Assembly: GCA_013178295.1 (NCBI GenBank)
Contig: JABLWW010000002.1
Location: 310,001 to 374,000, forward strand
Reading direction: 5' to 3'
Length of the DNA stretch: 64,000 nucleotides
Source: Anaerolineae bacterium
Lineage (GTDB): Bacteria; Chloroflexota; Anaerolineae; Anaerolineales; Anaerolineaceae
This document shows, in pieces, positions 56,721 through 64,000 of this stretch. Under the pieces are notes generated by a model, which was not told where the DNA came from, ran no database searches, and worked only from the letters and a program-made list of their open reading frames with translations. Position numbers and translations under genes: made by a program. Within the stretch, counting starts at the first letter, position 1. Every line of letters begins with the position of its first letter.

Positions 56721-57635
56721 ATGAAGGCAAGAATTGTGTTTATGGGATCGCCGGAATTCTCGCTGCCGGTGTTGCAGATGTTGGCACGGGAATATAAGGT
56801 GGTGGGGGTTGTTACGCAGCCCGACCGCCCCTCCGGGCGCGGGCGGGCAATGACGCCGCCGCCGGTTAAACAGCTAGCGCTCTCACTGGGGATACCGGTG
56901 ATTCAACCGGAAAAGTTGAAGCAACCTGAAAACATGGCACAGCTTGCGGCATGGAAACCGGACTTGATTGTTGTAGCGGCGTTTGGTCAGATTTTGCGTC
57001 AAAATGTGCTTGACCTTCCACCGTTTGGTTGTGTTAATGTGCATGCCTCTTTGCTGCCGCTCTGGCGGGGTGCCTCCCCGATTCAGGCTGCAATATTGCA
57101 TGGTGACCAGGTTACCGGGGTTACCATTATGAAAATGGACGCTGGAGTGGACACCGGGGCAATATTGGCGCAACGCGAGGTTGAAATTTTACCTGATGAT
57201 ACCACTGAGACGTTGAGCGAAAGGCTTTCGCTTGAGGGTGCAGAGTTGCTCAAGGAAACTCTTCCCGCTTATTTATCAGGCAGGTTGTCCCCCGTCGAAC
57301 AGGACTCCTCTTGCGCAACGTATGCCCCTATGCTTAAGAAAGAGGATGGCTTGTTGTCATTCGATTTGACGGCTCAGGAGTTGGTGCGCAGGGTGAGAGG
57401 ATTGAGACCGTGGCCTGGTGCTTATTTTTTCTGGGGTGATACAGTGTTGAAAGTACATCGAGCGAGTGCTTTGGCTGCGCAGGACGCTGTGCCGGGTCAG
57501 AGGTCAGTGCAAGGGGCATTACCGGCTGTTGGGACGGCTTCAGGATGGCTGGTTTTGGATGAGGTGCAGCCTGCTGGAAAAAAATCTATGTCTGGAGAAG
57601 AGTTTTTGCGCGGGGCGCGTCATTGGGTTTCGTGA
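56721..57635 (+). CDS. fmt: Methionyl-tRNA formyltransferase
   Basis: A 304-residue enzyme: RIVFMGSPEFSLPVLQML, QPDRPSGRGRAMTPPPVK, VNVHASLLPLWRGASPI (Asn106, His108), KMDAGVDTGAIL (Asp144), then a C-terminal barrel domain (RVRGLRPWPGAYF). It formylates initiator Met-tRNA with 10-formyl-tetrahydrofolate. The start at 56721 is chosen because the longer frame at 56610 adds a non-conserved 37 residues. def and rsmB are not adjacent. It is followed 18 bases later by panE. Confidence 0.95.
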   Translation: MKARIVFMGSPEFSLPVLQMLAREYKVVGVVTQPDRPSGRGRAMTPPPVKQLALSLGIPVIQPEKLKQPENMAQLAAWKPDLIVVAAFGQILRQNVLDLPPFGCVNVHASLLPLWRGASPIQAAILHGDQVTGVTIMKMDAGVDTGAILAQREVEILPDDTTETLSERLSLEGAELLKETLPAYLSGRLSPVEQDSSCATYAPMLKKEDGLLSFDLTAQELVRRVRGLRPWPGAYFFWGDTVLKVHRASALAAQDAVPGQRSVQGALPAVGTASGWLVLDEVQPAGKKSMSGEEFLRGARHWVS

Positions 57636-57653
57636 TTCTTGTGAGCGAGTGCG

Positions 57654-58682
57654 ATGCAATTTATTTGTTTTGGCCTTGGTGCGGTCGGCACGTATATTGG
57701 TGGCAGCCTGATAAAGGCTGGATATAAGGGCGTTTTTATTGAACGCCCGGTTGTCGCCGAAAAAGTTCTGCAAAGCGGTCTCCGACTGCACTTATCGGAT
57801 GGTTTGCACCTGATACCACAGGTGGAAGTTGTCTCTAGCATTGATGAGGCTTTGCAGCAGGGGGATTTTGACATTGCAATTCTGGCGGTAAAGTCTTATG
57901 ATACCGAAGCTGTGGCTCAGGCTATTTCCCCATATCGGCATGTATTTCCTCCTGTGTTTTGTCTGCAGAATGGGGTTGAAAATGAGGGTGTCTTGAAGAA
58001 AGTTCTTGGGGAAGAAAAAGTAATTCCTGGTACGTTGACCAGCGCGATTGGGAGAGGTGTGGAAGGGGAGATATTTTTAGAGCGTCTCCGCGGCGTTGGG
58101 CTTATCTCGGCGCATCCGCTGGCGTCTGTGCTTTATAAGGCGTTGCAGACTTCTGGATTAAAGCCCTGTTACTGCCACAGCGCGGATGGTATGAAGTGGA
58201 CGAAGATGATGACCAATTTGACAGCCAATGCCACCTCCGCCATTTTGAGTATGACTCCAGCCGAAATCTTTGACCATCCCGGTTTGTATTGGCTGGAGAT
58301 AGAGCAGCTACGTGAGTGTCTGCGTGTCATGCGTAGACAAAAAATACCGGTGGTGAATTTGCCAGGGGTTCCCTCTGTGTTGCTTGGTATTGTGGTCAGG
58401 TATTTCCCGATTGCTTTGAGCCGGGTCTTTCTGCGCAAGGCGGTTGGGAAGGGCAGGGGCGCAAAGATGCCTTCCTTCCACATTGACCTGTATTCAGGAA
58501 AAGGGAAAAGCGAGGTGGATTATTTGAACGGGGCAGTAGTGCGTTTTGGAAAACAGTGCGGCGTTAAGACGCCAGTTAATGCCATGCTGACCCGCGTTTT
58601 GCTGGCTATGACGACGGGGGAGATATCCAGCAGTACGTACGCTAGGAAGCCGGAAAAGCTACTTGCGTTATTAGATCAATGA
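57654..58682 (+). CDS. panE: 2-dehydropantoate 2-reductase (ApbA/PanE family)
   Basis: A 342-residue oxidoreductase: FICFGLGAVGTYIGG (NADP loop), AILAVKSYDTEAV, CLQNGVENEG, GMKWTKMMTNLTANA (catalytic Lys and Asn), PSFHIDLYSGKGKSEVDYLNG (Ser/Glu pocket) and a final TPVNAMLTRVL. It reduces 2-dehydropantoate to pantoate in coenzyme A synthesis. It overlaps the convergent mutS gene by seven bases. A related ketopantoate-reductase-like role cannot be excluded, since family members differ in substrate. Confidence 0.85.
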   Translation: MQFICFGLGAVGTYIGGSLIKAGYKGVFIERPVVAEKVLQSGLRLHLSDGLHLIPQVEVVSSIDEALQQGDFDIAILAVKSYDTEAVAQAISPYRHVFPPVFCLQNGVENEGVLKKVLGEEKVIPGTLTSAIGRGVEGEIFLERLRGVGLISAHPLASVLYKALQTSGLKPCYCHSADGMKWTKMMTNLTANATSAILSMTPAEIFDHPGLYWLEIEQLRECLRVMRRQKIPVVNLPGVPSVLLGIVVRYFPIALSRVFLRKAVGKGRGAKMPSFHIDLYSGKGKSEVDYLNGAVVRFGKQCGVKTPVNAMLTRVLLAMTTGEISSSTYARKPEKLLALLDQ

Positions 58683-61255
58683 GGCAGAATATACTTGCGT
58701 TGCCATTCGTATAGTTTGTTGAATGCCTCGATTGGGGTCAGGGTGTTGATATCCAGCGCTTTAAGGTCTTCCAGGAGTGGGTTGGTTTCGGGGAACAGTG
58801 CCATTTGCTGAGCAGGAAGTGGGGTGAGGTCAACCGCTTTGCCTGAAGTGATCTCCAGCTGTTTTAGAATTTCAGTGGCGCGCTGAACAACCGGGCGCGG
58901 CAAACCTGCGAGCTGGGCAACATGAATTCCGTACGATCGGTCTGATCCCCCCGGGACAATCTTATGGAGGAACACAACCTTGCCTTCCGATTCTGTTACG
59001 GCGACGTTGAAGTTTCTCACGCCGGGGAGCAGCTGGCTTAGCTGGGTGAGCTCGTGGTAATGTGTGGCAAAAAGCGTGCGTGCGCGCAGTTGGGGGTGAT
59101 TGTGAATGTATTCAACCACTGACCAGGCAATTGAGACACCGTCGTATGTGCTGGTGCCTCTACCAATTTCATCCAGGATCAGCAGACTGCGTTCGGTGGC
59201 ATGTCGCAGGATATTGGCGGTTTCGATCATCTCGACCATAAAGGTGGATTGTCCGCTGTGGATTTCATCTTGGGCGCCAATCCGTGTAAAAATGCGATCT
59301 ACCAGCCCAATATGCGCTGAGGCGGCTGGCACAAAGCTTCCCATTTGTGCCATCAGCACAATTAATGCTACCTGGCGGAGAAAGGTGGATTTTCCGCTCA
59401 TATTTGGGCCGGTGATAATGCGGATGATTTCGCCCTCTTCAAACACGGCATCATTGGGCACAAAACGCTCACCTTTTAGCGTGCGTTCTACAACCGGATG
59501 GCGGCTGTCGATGAGTTCAAGACTTTTGTCTTCGGTGATGTTGGGACGGGTGTAGCCGTTGAGCGCAGCGACCTCTGCCAGAGAAGCCAGCACGTCCAGT
59601 TCTGCCAACCCGCGTGCGGTTTCCAGGAGTGTTTTGGCTGATGCGGCAAGTTGAGCACAGACTTGACGGAAGACGCGCATCTCGATTTCGCGGATACGCT
59701 CTTCGGCGTTGAGCACCAGCGTTTCGTACTCTTTCATCTCTGGGGTGATATATCGTTCTGCATTGACCAGAGTTTGCTTACGGATATAGTCTGGAGGAAC
59801 CAGGCTGGTGCTGCTGTTAGTCACTTCGATGTAGTAACCAAATACTTTGTTGTAGCCCACCTTCAGGTTTTTGATCCCGGTTCTTTCGCGTTCCACAGCT
59901 TCGAGGTTGGCAATCCATTCACGGGCATGACGCGAGGATTCGATCACGGCATCAAGCTCGCCGGAGTAACCGGCACGGATAACGCCGGAAGTTTGCAGGG
60001 TTGAGGGTGGGTCATCTGCAATAGAAGCTTCAAGCAGTTTGAGTTCATCTTTACAAGGGTGGATACTGCTGACGATTTCTTGCAGGGGGGTATTATTCTG
60101 TGGCAGCAGAGGGATCAGGCGTGAAATTGTGCGCAGGGTGGAGCGGAGAGCGACCATGTCTCTGGGTAAGGCATTGGAGGCTATAAGGCGGTTGGTTAGT
60201 CTTTCCAGATCTCCCAGGGCATGCAGATTTGAACGAAGTTCCGCACGCAGTATGCCGTTTTCAACCAGGAAAGCAACGTTATCTAGACGCTTTTGAATCC
60301 GTACAATGTTTAGCAGGGGTTTTGAAATCCATTGACGTATTAAACGGTTTCCCATTGGGGTAACCGTATGATCCAGAACACTGAGAAGTGAGCCTTTGAC
60401 CTCGCCCTGACGGATTGTCTCTACCAGTTCGAGATTGCGGAAAGTGGCAGCATCAAGGATCATGTAGTCGTTGAGTGTGTACGTTTTTATATTGTCGAGC
60501 AGCTTTAGGGCGGTTGGTTGAACTTCGGTGATGTATTGGATAATCGAAGCAGCCGTCGCGACGCAGAGCGGCTTGCCGCGCAGGTCAAACCCATCCAGGG
60601 ATGCTACCTGAAAATGCTTTTGCAGTATTTCCATGCAGCGTGCTTGTTCGAAGCGCCATGGGGGTAAAGGGGTGAAATGAGCGGGAATGTTTTCGGGGGG
60701 AGGAGTGTTTTCGGGGTATAAAACTTCAGCGGGCTTGAGCCGCAGCAACTCACTTCGTACAAAGAGGTTAACATCCTCGCCGGAAAGCTCGGCGGTCAGA
60801 AATTCGCCAGTGGTGATATCCGCAAAAGAAATTCCTGCTTTGTCGCCGCGTATCAGAATGCTTGCCAGGTAGTTATTCTGGTTGCCCTTAAGCAGTTCTG
60901 GCTCTACAACGGTGCCGGGGGTTACCACGCGAACAACCTGGCGCGGGAAGAGACCTTTAATGGGTTGTTCTCCGACCTGTTCGCAAATGGCAACGTGATA
61001 ACCCTTTTCAATCAGACGGGAGAGGTAGTTTTCAACTGCATGATATGGAATTCCTGCCATGGGGACACGCACACCTTTGGCAACATTGCGCGAGGTCAGC
61101 ACGATGTCCAATTCTTGTGAGGTAATCTCAGCATCTTTATCAAAGGTCTCGTAAAAATCACCAAGACGAAAAAAGAGGATGGCGTTGGGATATTGGCGTT
61201 TGATTTCGAGGTATTGTTGGCGGATAGGGGTTACGTCTTCGGGTGGGTTTATCAT
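58676..61255 (-). CDS. mutS: DNA mismatch repair protein MutS
   Basis: An 859-residue MutS1: N-terminal mismatch-binding domain with FFRLGDFYETFDKDAE (Phe and Glu of the F-x-E motif region), MAGIPYHAVENYLSRLIEKGYHVAICEQ, connector, lever and clamp domains, and an ATPase with TGPNMSGKSTFLRQ (Walker A), LILDEIGRGTSTYDGVSIA (Walker B) and TLFATHYHELT. It recognises base mismatches and loops; the C-terminus carries a short ALDINTLTPIEAFNKLYEW tail. mutL is not in the window. The upstream MFS gene is 33 bases away on the same strand. Confidence 0.96.
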   Translation of the reverse strand: MINPPEDVTPIRQQYLEIKRQYPNAILFFRLGDFYETFDKDAEITSQELDIVLTSRNVAKGVRVPMAGIPYHAVENYLSRLIEKGYHVAICEQVGEQPIKGLFPRQVVRVVTPGTVVEPELLKGNQNNYLASILIRGDKAGISFADITTGEFLTAELSGEDVNLFVRSELLRLKPAEVLYPENTPPPENIPAHFTPLPPWRFEQARCMEILQKHFQVASLDGFDLRGKPLCVATAASIIQYITEVQPTALKLLDNIKTYTLNDYMILDAATFRNLELVETIRQGEVKGSLLSVLDHTVTPMGNRLIRQWISKPLLNIVRIQKRLDNVAFLVENGILRAELRSNLHALGDLERLTNRLIASNALPRDMVALRSTLRTISRLIPLLPQNNTPLQEIVSSIHPCKDELKLLEASIADDPPSTLQTSGVIRAGYSGELDAVIESSRHAREWIANLEAVERERTGIKNLKVGYNKVFGYYIEVTNSSTSLVPPDYIRKQTLVNAERYITPEMKEYETLVLNAEERIREIEMRVFRQVCAQLAASAKTLLETARGLAELDVLASLAEVAALNGYTRPNITEDKSLELIDSRHPVVERTLKGERFVPNDAVFEEGEIIRIITGPNMSGKSTFLRQVALIVLMAQMGSFVPAASAHIGLVDRIFTRIGAQDEIHSGQSTFMVEMIETANILRHATERSLLILDEIGRGTSTYDGVSIAWSVVEYIHNHPQLRARTLFATHYHELTQLSQLLPGVRNFNVAVTESEGKVVFLHKIVPGGSDRSYGIHVAQLAGLPRPVVQRATEILKQLEITSGKAVDLTPLPAQQMALFPETNPLLEDLKALDINTLTPIEAFNKLYEWQRKYILPH

Positions 61256-61288
61256 AGCGTACCTTCCGGGATTTATTATGATGACACC

Positions 61289-62578
61289 TTAAGGGGCTGC
61301 CTGAAACCTGGCGGGTTTTGTCAGCGCAAAGAGCGCCGATGCAGACAACCTGATGATGCCGCTGATGACCAGAGCAATGCCAATGCCCAGGGATTCTGAC
61401 AACATGGAGGCGATAATGGGGGCAACAATACTGGCAAAGTGTTGCATGCTTTGAGCAAGAGAGACAAATGTGGCACTGTATGCTGGGGGGATGGTTTTCA
61501 TCAACTCGTCAAAAAAGACCAGGTCAATACCTGCCTGGAATACCCCAGCAAAGCCAGCGTATATCAGGATGGGGTAAGTGACGGGTGTGATGGCGGTAAG
61601 AATTGGGTAAGCAGACATGCCGAGTGTGGTGATCGCCAGGACAATCCGCGATCCTCGCTTTCGGGATAGTTGTGCCCAAAAGAAGTATCCGGCGATCATC
61701 AGTGATGTTTGGATGGTGTTGACTGTGGCGATCCAACTGTCCGAGACGTGTAACTGACGCACAAAGAATAGCGGAAACAGGGGCAAACCCATTGAGAAGC
61801 CAAAAAGGTAGATAAAACGCTTGAGCGAAAAACTGATAAATGCTTTTTGAAGCAGAATGGGTTGGACGTAATTTGTGATTTTAACCCTTAAGGTTTTTGG
61901 GGGAGCGACGACGGGGGGGGATGAGGCTGGCTGCGCTTTTGGCAGATCAAGTTGGGAGGAAAAGTAATAGCTCACAAAGCCACCCAAAGAGAGAGCAAGA
62001 AAGACGATTTGATAATTTAATGGGAAGACCACCCGATCGAGAAATTTACCAATTACGAAAACGGTGACAGCGGTGGTGATTCCCATGATTGACCAGCGGC
62101 GGGTAAGCAGTTCATAACGTCCCCGCGGACCAGCAACGGCATTCATAACAACCGAAAATGTAATGGTAAGCAGTGTTTGGGGTATGGTTGCAATTGCCCA
62201 AACGCTCAGGATGGAAGCCACCAGACGGTTAGGAGGGATGAAAAAAGCCATCAATCCGATGATTGCGTAGCTCAGGATATAAAATAGACGGGCAAGACTG
62301 AACCATCGAACAATGTTAGACCGTTTTTGCAGGAACACTCCCAGAAAAATTGAAAATGCAAGGCCTGCCATAGCAGGCATCGAGGTTAATAGACTCACCT
62401 CGTAGCTGCTGGCACCCAGGCGTGTCAGAAAGACAGGCAGAAATGGCGCGGCACCGTTTGCCAATCCTACGCCAATGGCATCAACCTGGACATTGATGAA
62501 GTTGCTTTTTTTTATGTCCGAGGAACTATTGGGGGTTGTTAACCAGTGGACGATGCTCTTGAAGTGGATGATCCGCAT
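61289..62578 (-). CDS. MFS-type transporter
   Basis: About 429 residues with twelve hydrophobic helices. The N-terminal half has NGAAPFLPVFLTRLGASSYEVSLLTSMPAMAGLAFSI, and the centre loop is a proline-rich cytosolic segment (AQPASSPPVVAPPKTLRVK). No binding residues can be tied to a substrate. ATG 62578 is preferred: the longer frame to 62644 would begin inside the terminator hairpin of the upstream oxidoreductase, and TATAAT lies just upstream. It probably continues into mutS. Confidence 0.8.
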   Translation of the reverse strand: MRIIHFKSIVHWLTTPNSSSDIKKSNFINVQVDAIGVGLANGAAPFLPVFLTRLGASSYEVSLLTSMPAMAGLAFSIFLGVFLQKRSNIVRWFSLARLFYILSYAIIGLMAFFIPPNRLVASILSVWAIATIPQTLLTITFSVVMNAVAGPRGRYELLTRRWSIMGITTAVTVFVIGKFLDRVVFPLNYQIVFLALSLGGFVSYYFSSQLDLPKAQPASSPPVVAPPKTLRVKITNYVQPILLQKAFISFSLKRFIYLFGFSMGLPLFPLFFVRQLHVSDSWIATVNTIQTSLMIAGYFFWAQLSRKRGSRIVLAITTLGMSAYPILTAITPVTYPILIYAGFAGVFQAGIDLVFFDELMKTIPPAYSATFVSLAQSMQHFASIVAPIIASMLSESLGIGIALVISGIIRLSASALFALTKPARFQAAP

Positions 62579-62590
62579 AACCTGAGGTGA

Positions 62591-62596
62591 ATTATA
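62591..62596 (-). promoter_or_regulatory. -10 box of the MFS-mutS transcript, very short leader
   Basis: TATAAT on the - strand (62596-62591), 12 bases before the ATG at 62578. The start near 62584 would leave a leader of about five bases. No good -35 box is visible. Confidence 0.4.
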
Positions 62597-62610
62597 GCCG
62601 ATTCTTGATA

Positions 62611-62653
62611 GGAAAACGGAAAGACTGGCTGGGTGTTGCACCAAGCCAGTCTT
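62611..62653 (-). terminator. Rho-independent terminator after the aldehyde oxidoreductase
   Basis: On the - strand AAGACTGGCT / AGCCAGTCTT (62653-62644, 62630-62621) with an inner GGTG/CACC continuation, then TTCCGTTTTCC. It separates the oxidoreductase from the MFS gene. Confidence 0.8.
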
Positions 62654-62678
62654 ATGCGTGGTAGTGAGGTACTACGGG

Positions 62679-64000
62679 TTACAGTTCAATCCACTCGAGA
62701 CCAAGTTCCTTGAGTTTGGCAGGTGTGGGGTTGCCCGTGTTTACATCCCATCCGGCGAGCTGGTAATAGACATCTTTGTAGCGCTCCATCTCCTGCTCGT
62801 TTAATGCCACCCCGGCGGTAGCGCCGCTGCCCTGCAGTGGTTTGAATAACTTCTTGGGCAGCTTGTCGTGTTGGCGGTTAAAGCCTTCGCGAGCATTGTA
62901 AGCGCGCATCATGTTGAGTCTCCGTTCACCGACTTTCATGTACTCATCCAGGGTGAAGTCCCATCCGGTGGCGGCTTTGATCATGGCTACGGTTTCGTCC
63001 GGGCCGTATAAACACCAGGCAGGCCCATGCACGAATTGGCAGAGGCAGAAGGTGTCCATGGCGGAATAATATAGTTCGCCTAAATAGCAGAAGCGCACTT
63101 TTTCTTCATTCATCGCGCCTGCTGGCTGCACTTTATCGAGTCCAATCTGTGCCAGACGGGTGTAGTAGTAATCTGCACCGCCTTCTTCGTACATGGGGTC
63201 GTGCTCGCCAGATTGATGATCGGCGCCGAATGGGTTAACCATGTAGAGAACAGCCAGCGATTTCTTTGCCTGGGGCATGTGCGCTGGCAGCTCATTACCC
63301 TTTACAGCGACGACAAAATCGGATGCATTTTTGCCGATTTTCGCAGCTGCTTTTGCTGATCCTTCGGCAAGGATATCACCAAAGCCCTCGCGTTTGGCAA
63401 TTTTTTGTAGCATGGCAAGCATGGCATCTGCGTTGCCAAATTTCAGTTCAATACCACCAGTGTCGGCTGTTGTGATGAGCCCATTTTCAAAACATTCCAT
63501 GGCGAAGGCGATGGTTGCGCCACAGCTGATTGTATCAATACCGTACATATTGCAAATCTGGTTTGCCAGGGCGACGGCGTTCATGTCGGCAATGCCGCAA
63601 TAACTGCCGAACGTGGCTAAGGTTTCATATTCCGGGCCGCCATATTTGGGGTCAACTTTTTGACCCTTGTATTCGGTTTCCACTACCCGCTTGCAACGCA
63701 CGGTGCAGGCATAACAGGTATCGCGCTTTACAAGGATAGTGTCTGCCATTTTTTCGCCTGTCAGTTCTTCAAAGCTTTCAAAGTGCCCCTCGTTGTAATT
63801 GCGCGTAGGCAATGAGCCAATACTATCCTGAAAGGCGACGACACTGGCGGTGCCATATTTGCCGCAACCATCCACGTCGGCGTTGTTCTTGATGTTTTGT
63901 GTTCCCGTTTTGTGAAGTTCGGCGATTTTTTGTGGGTCAGCTGGCTCGACTTTTTTGCTAGGGCGCACAACGACAGCTTTGAGTAGTTTGGAGCCCATGA
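62679..64000 (-). CDS. Aldehyde:ferredoxin oxidoreductase, C-terminal 440 residues (5' end outside window)
   Basis: The frame runs off the window. The visible part begins at an AOR-typical GSKLLKAVVVR, then RDTCYACTVRCKRVVE (three of the [4Fe-4S] ligands), KYGGPEYETLATFGSYCGI, NMYGIDTISCGATIAFAMECFE, KGNELPAHMPQ, VNPFGADHQSGEHDPMYEEGG, DTFCLCQFVHG (fourth cluster ligand region) and ATGWDFTLDEYMKVGERRLNMMRAYNAREGFNR. This is the tungsten-pterin family of aldehyde:ferredoxin oxidoreductases, which oxidise aldehydes to acids with ferredoxin as acceptor in anaerobes. The first 180 or so residues, holding the pterin-binding start, are missing. A terminator follows; the MoaA and molybdate-type regulator in the window may serve it. 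Confidence 0.93.
   Translation of the reverse strand, partial: MGSKLLKAVVVRPSKKVEPADPQKIAELHKTGTQNIKNNADVDGCGKYGTASVVAFQDSIGSLPTRNYNEGHFESFEELTGEKMADTILVKRDTCYACTVRCKRVVETEYKGQKVDPKYGGPEYETLATFGSYCGIADMNAVALANQICNMYGIDTISCGATIAFAMECFENGLITTADTGGIELKFGNADAMLAMLQKIAKREGFGDILAEGSAKAAAKIGKNASDFVVAVKGNELPAHMPQAKKSLAVLYMVNPFGADHQSGEHDPMYEEGGADYYYTRLAQIGLDKVQPAGAMNEEKVRFCYLGELYYSAMDTFCLCQFVHGPAWCLYGPDETVAMIKAATGWDFTLDEYMKVGERRLNMMRAYNAREGFNRQHDKLPKKLFKPLQGSGATAGVALNEQEMERYKDVYYQLAGWDVNTGNPTPAKLKELGLEWIEL

Noticed and set aside
62579-62644. Longer N-terminus for the MFS transporter
   Set aside because: It would be encoded inside the terminator hairpin of the upstream gene and adds non-conserved residues; a -10 box and an ATG lie further in.
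1-64000. CRISPR arrays, insertion sequences or prophage
   Set aside because: No regularly spaced direct repeats, transposase, integrase or phage structural genes were seen in any frame.

Overview
The window reads as the chromosome of a free-living, probably anaerobic bacterium of roughly 50% GC. My best guess is Chloroflexota, class Anaerolineae. This rests on the gene mix (multi-GAF sensor kinase, DUF4388 and MglA-like GTPase genes, NEW3-domain ABC operon, split XdhC proteins, ArsA-like ATPases, tungsten-type aldehyde:ferredoxin oxidoreductase) and on recognition alone, since no search could be run. Genes are densely packed, mostly in operons with 3-40 nt gaps or 4-nt overlaps. Several sigma70-type promoters can be read directly. 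I see no insertion sequence, prophage, CRISPR array or rRNA.

Layout. (1) 1-4.3 kb, + strand: nucleoside hydrolase, two MAK32-like PfkB proteins around a SIS protein, and a methyltransferase. (2) 4.3-12.2 kb, mainly - strand: M42 peptidase, Era-like GTPase and a GntR/molybdate-type regulator in one operon; ftcD, a CapA-like lipoprotein and dcd in another. (3) 12.3-15.9 kb: SRAP protein, tRNA-Glu, TPR protein, cstA. (4) 15.9-18.9 kb: a five-gene cassette of a CxxC thioredoxin-like protein, two paralogous ~90-residue hydrophobic proteins and two ArsA-like ATPases. (5) 18.9-25.3 kb: split XdhC pair, moaA, DegV, endonuclease V, ferredoxin, DUF1330 and a Ser/Thr kinase with an odd extracytoplasmic tail. 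(6) 25.3-39.9 kb, - strand: a ten-gene signalling operon from a near-consensus promoter at 39.9 kb, holding DUF4388, an MglA-like GTPase, two alpha/beta hydrolases, a V4R-like protein, a hexapeptide-repeat protein, two receiver proteins and a 2295-residue histidine kinase with about ten GAF domains. (7) 40-45.1 kb: methyltransferase, GH3-like protein, 7TM-GAF-HD-GYP protein. (8) 45.1-51.7 kb: two tRNA-Arg genes, a lipase-like hydrolase, an ABC exporter with a NEW3 protein, an ECF sigma factor. (9) 51.8-58.7 kb: a glycosyltransferase-like membrane protein, two DUF4870 proteins, acetate kinase with a degenerate acetate-kinase paralogue, fmt, panE. (10) 58.7-64 kb: mutS, an MFS transporter and a tungsten-type aldehyde:ferredoxin oxidoreductase cut by the window edge.

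Two themes recur. Molybdenum/tungsten enzymes and their support genes are scattered through the window (GntR-molybdate regulator, XdhC halves, MoaA, AOR). Paralogous pairs also recur, and often one or both members have lost catalytic residues: both PfkB proteins, one hydrolase, one ArsA copy and one acetate kinase copy. The two stretches I would look at first are the CxxC/small-protein/ArsA cassette and the acetate kinase plus pseudo-kinase pair.
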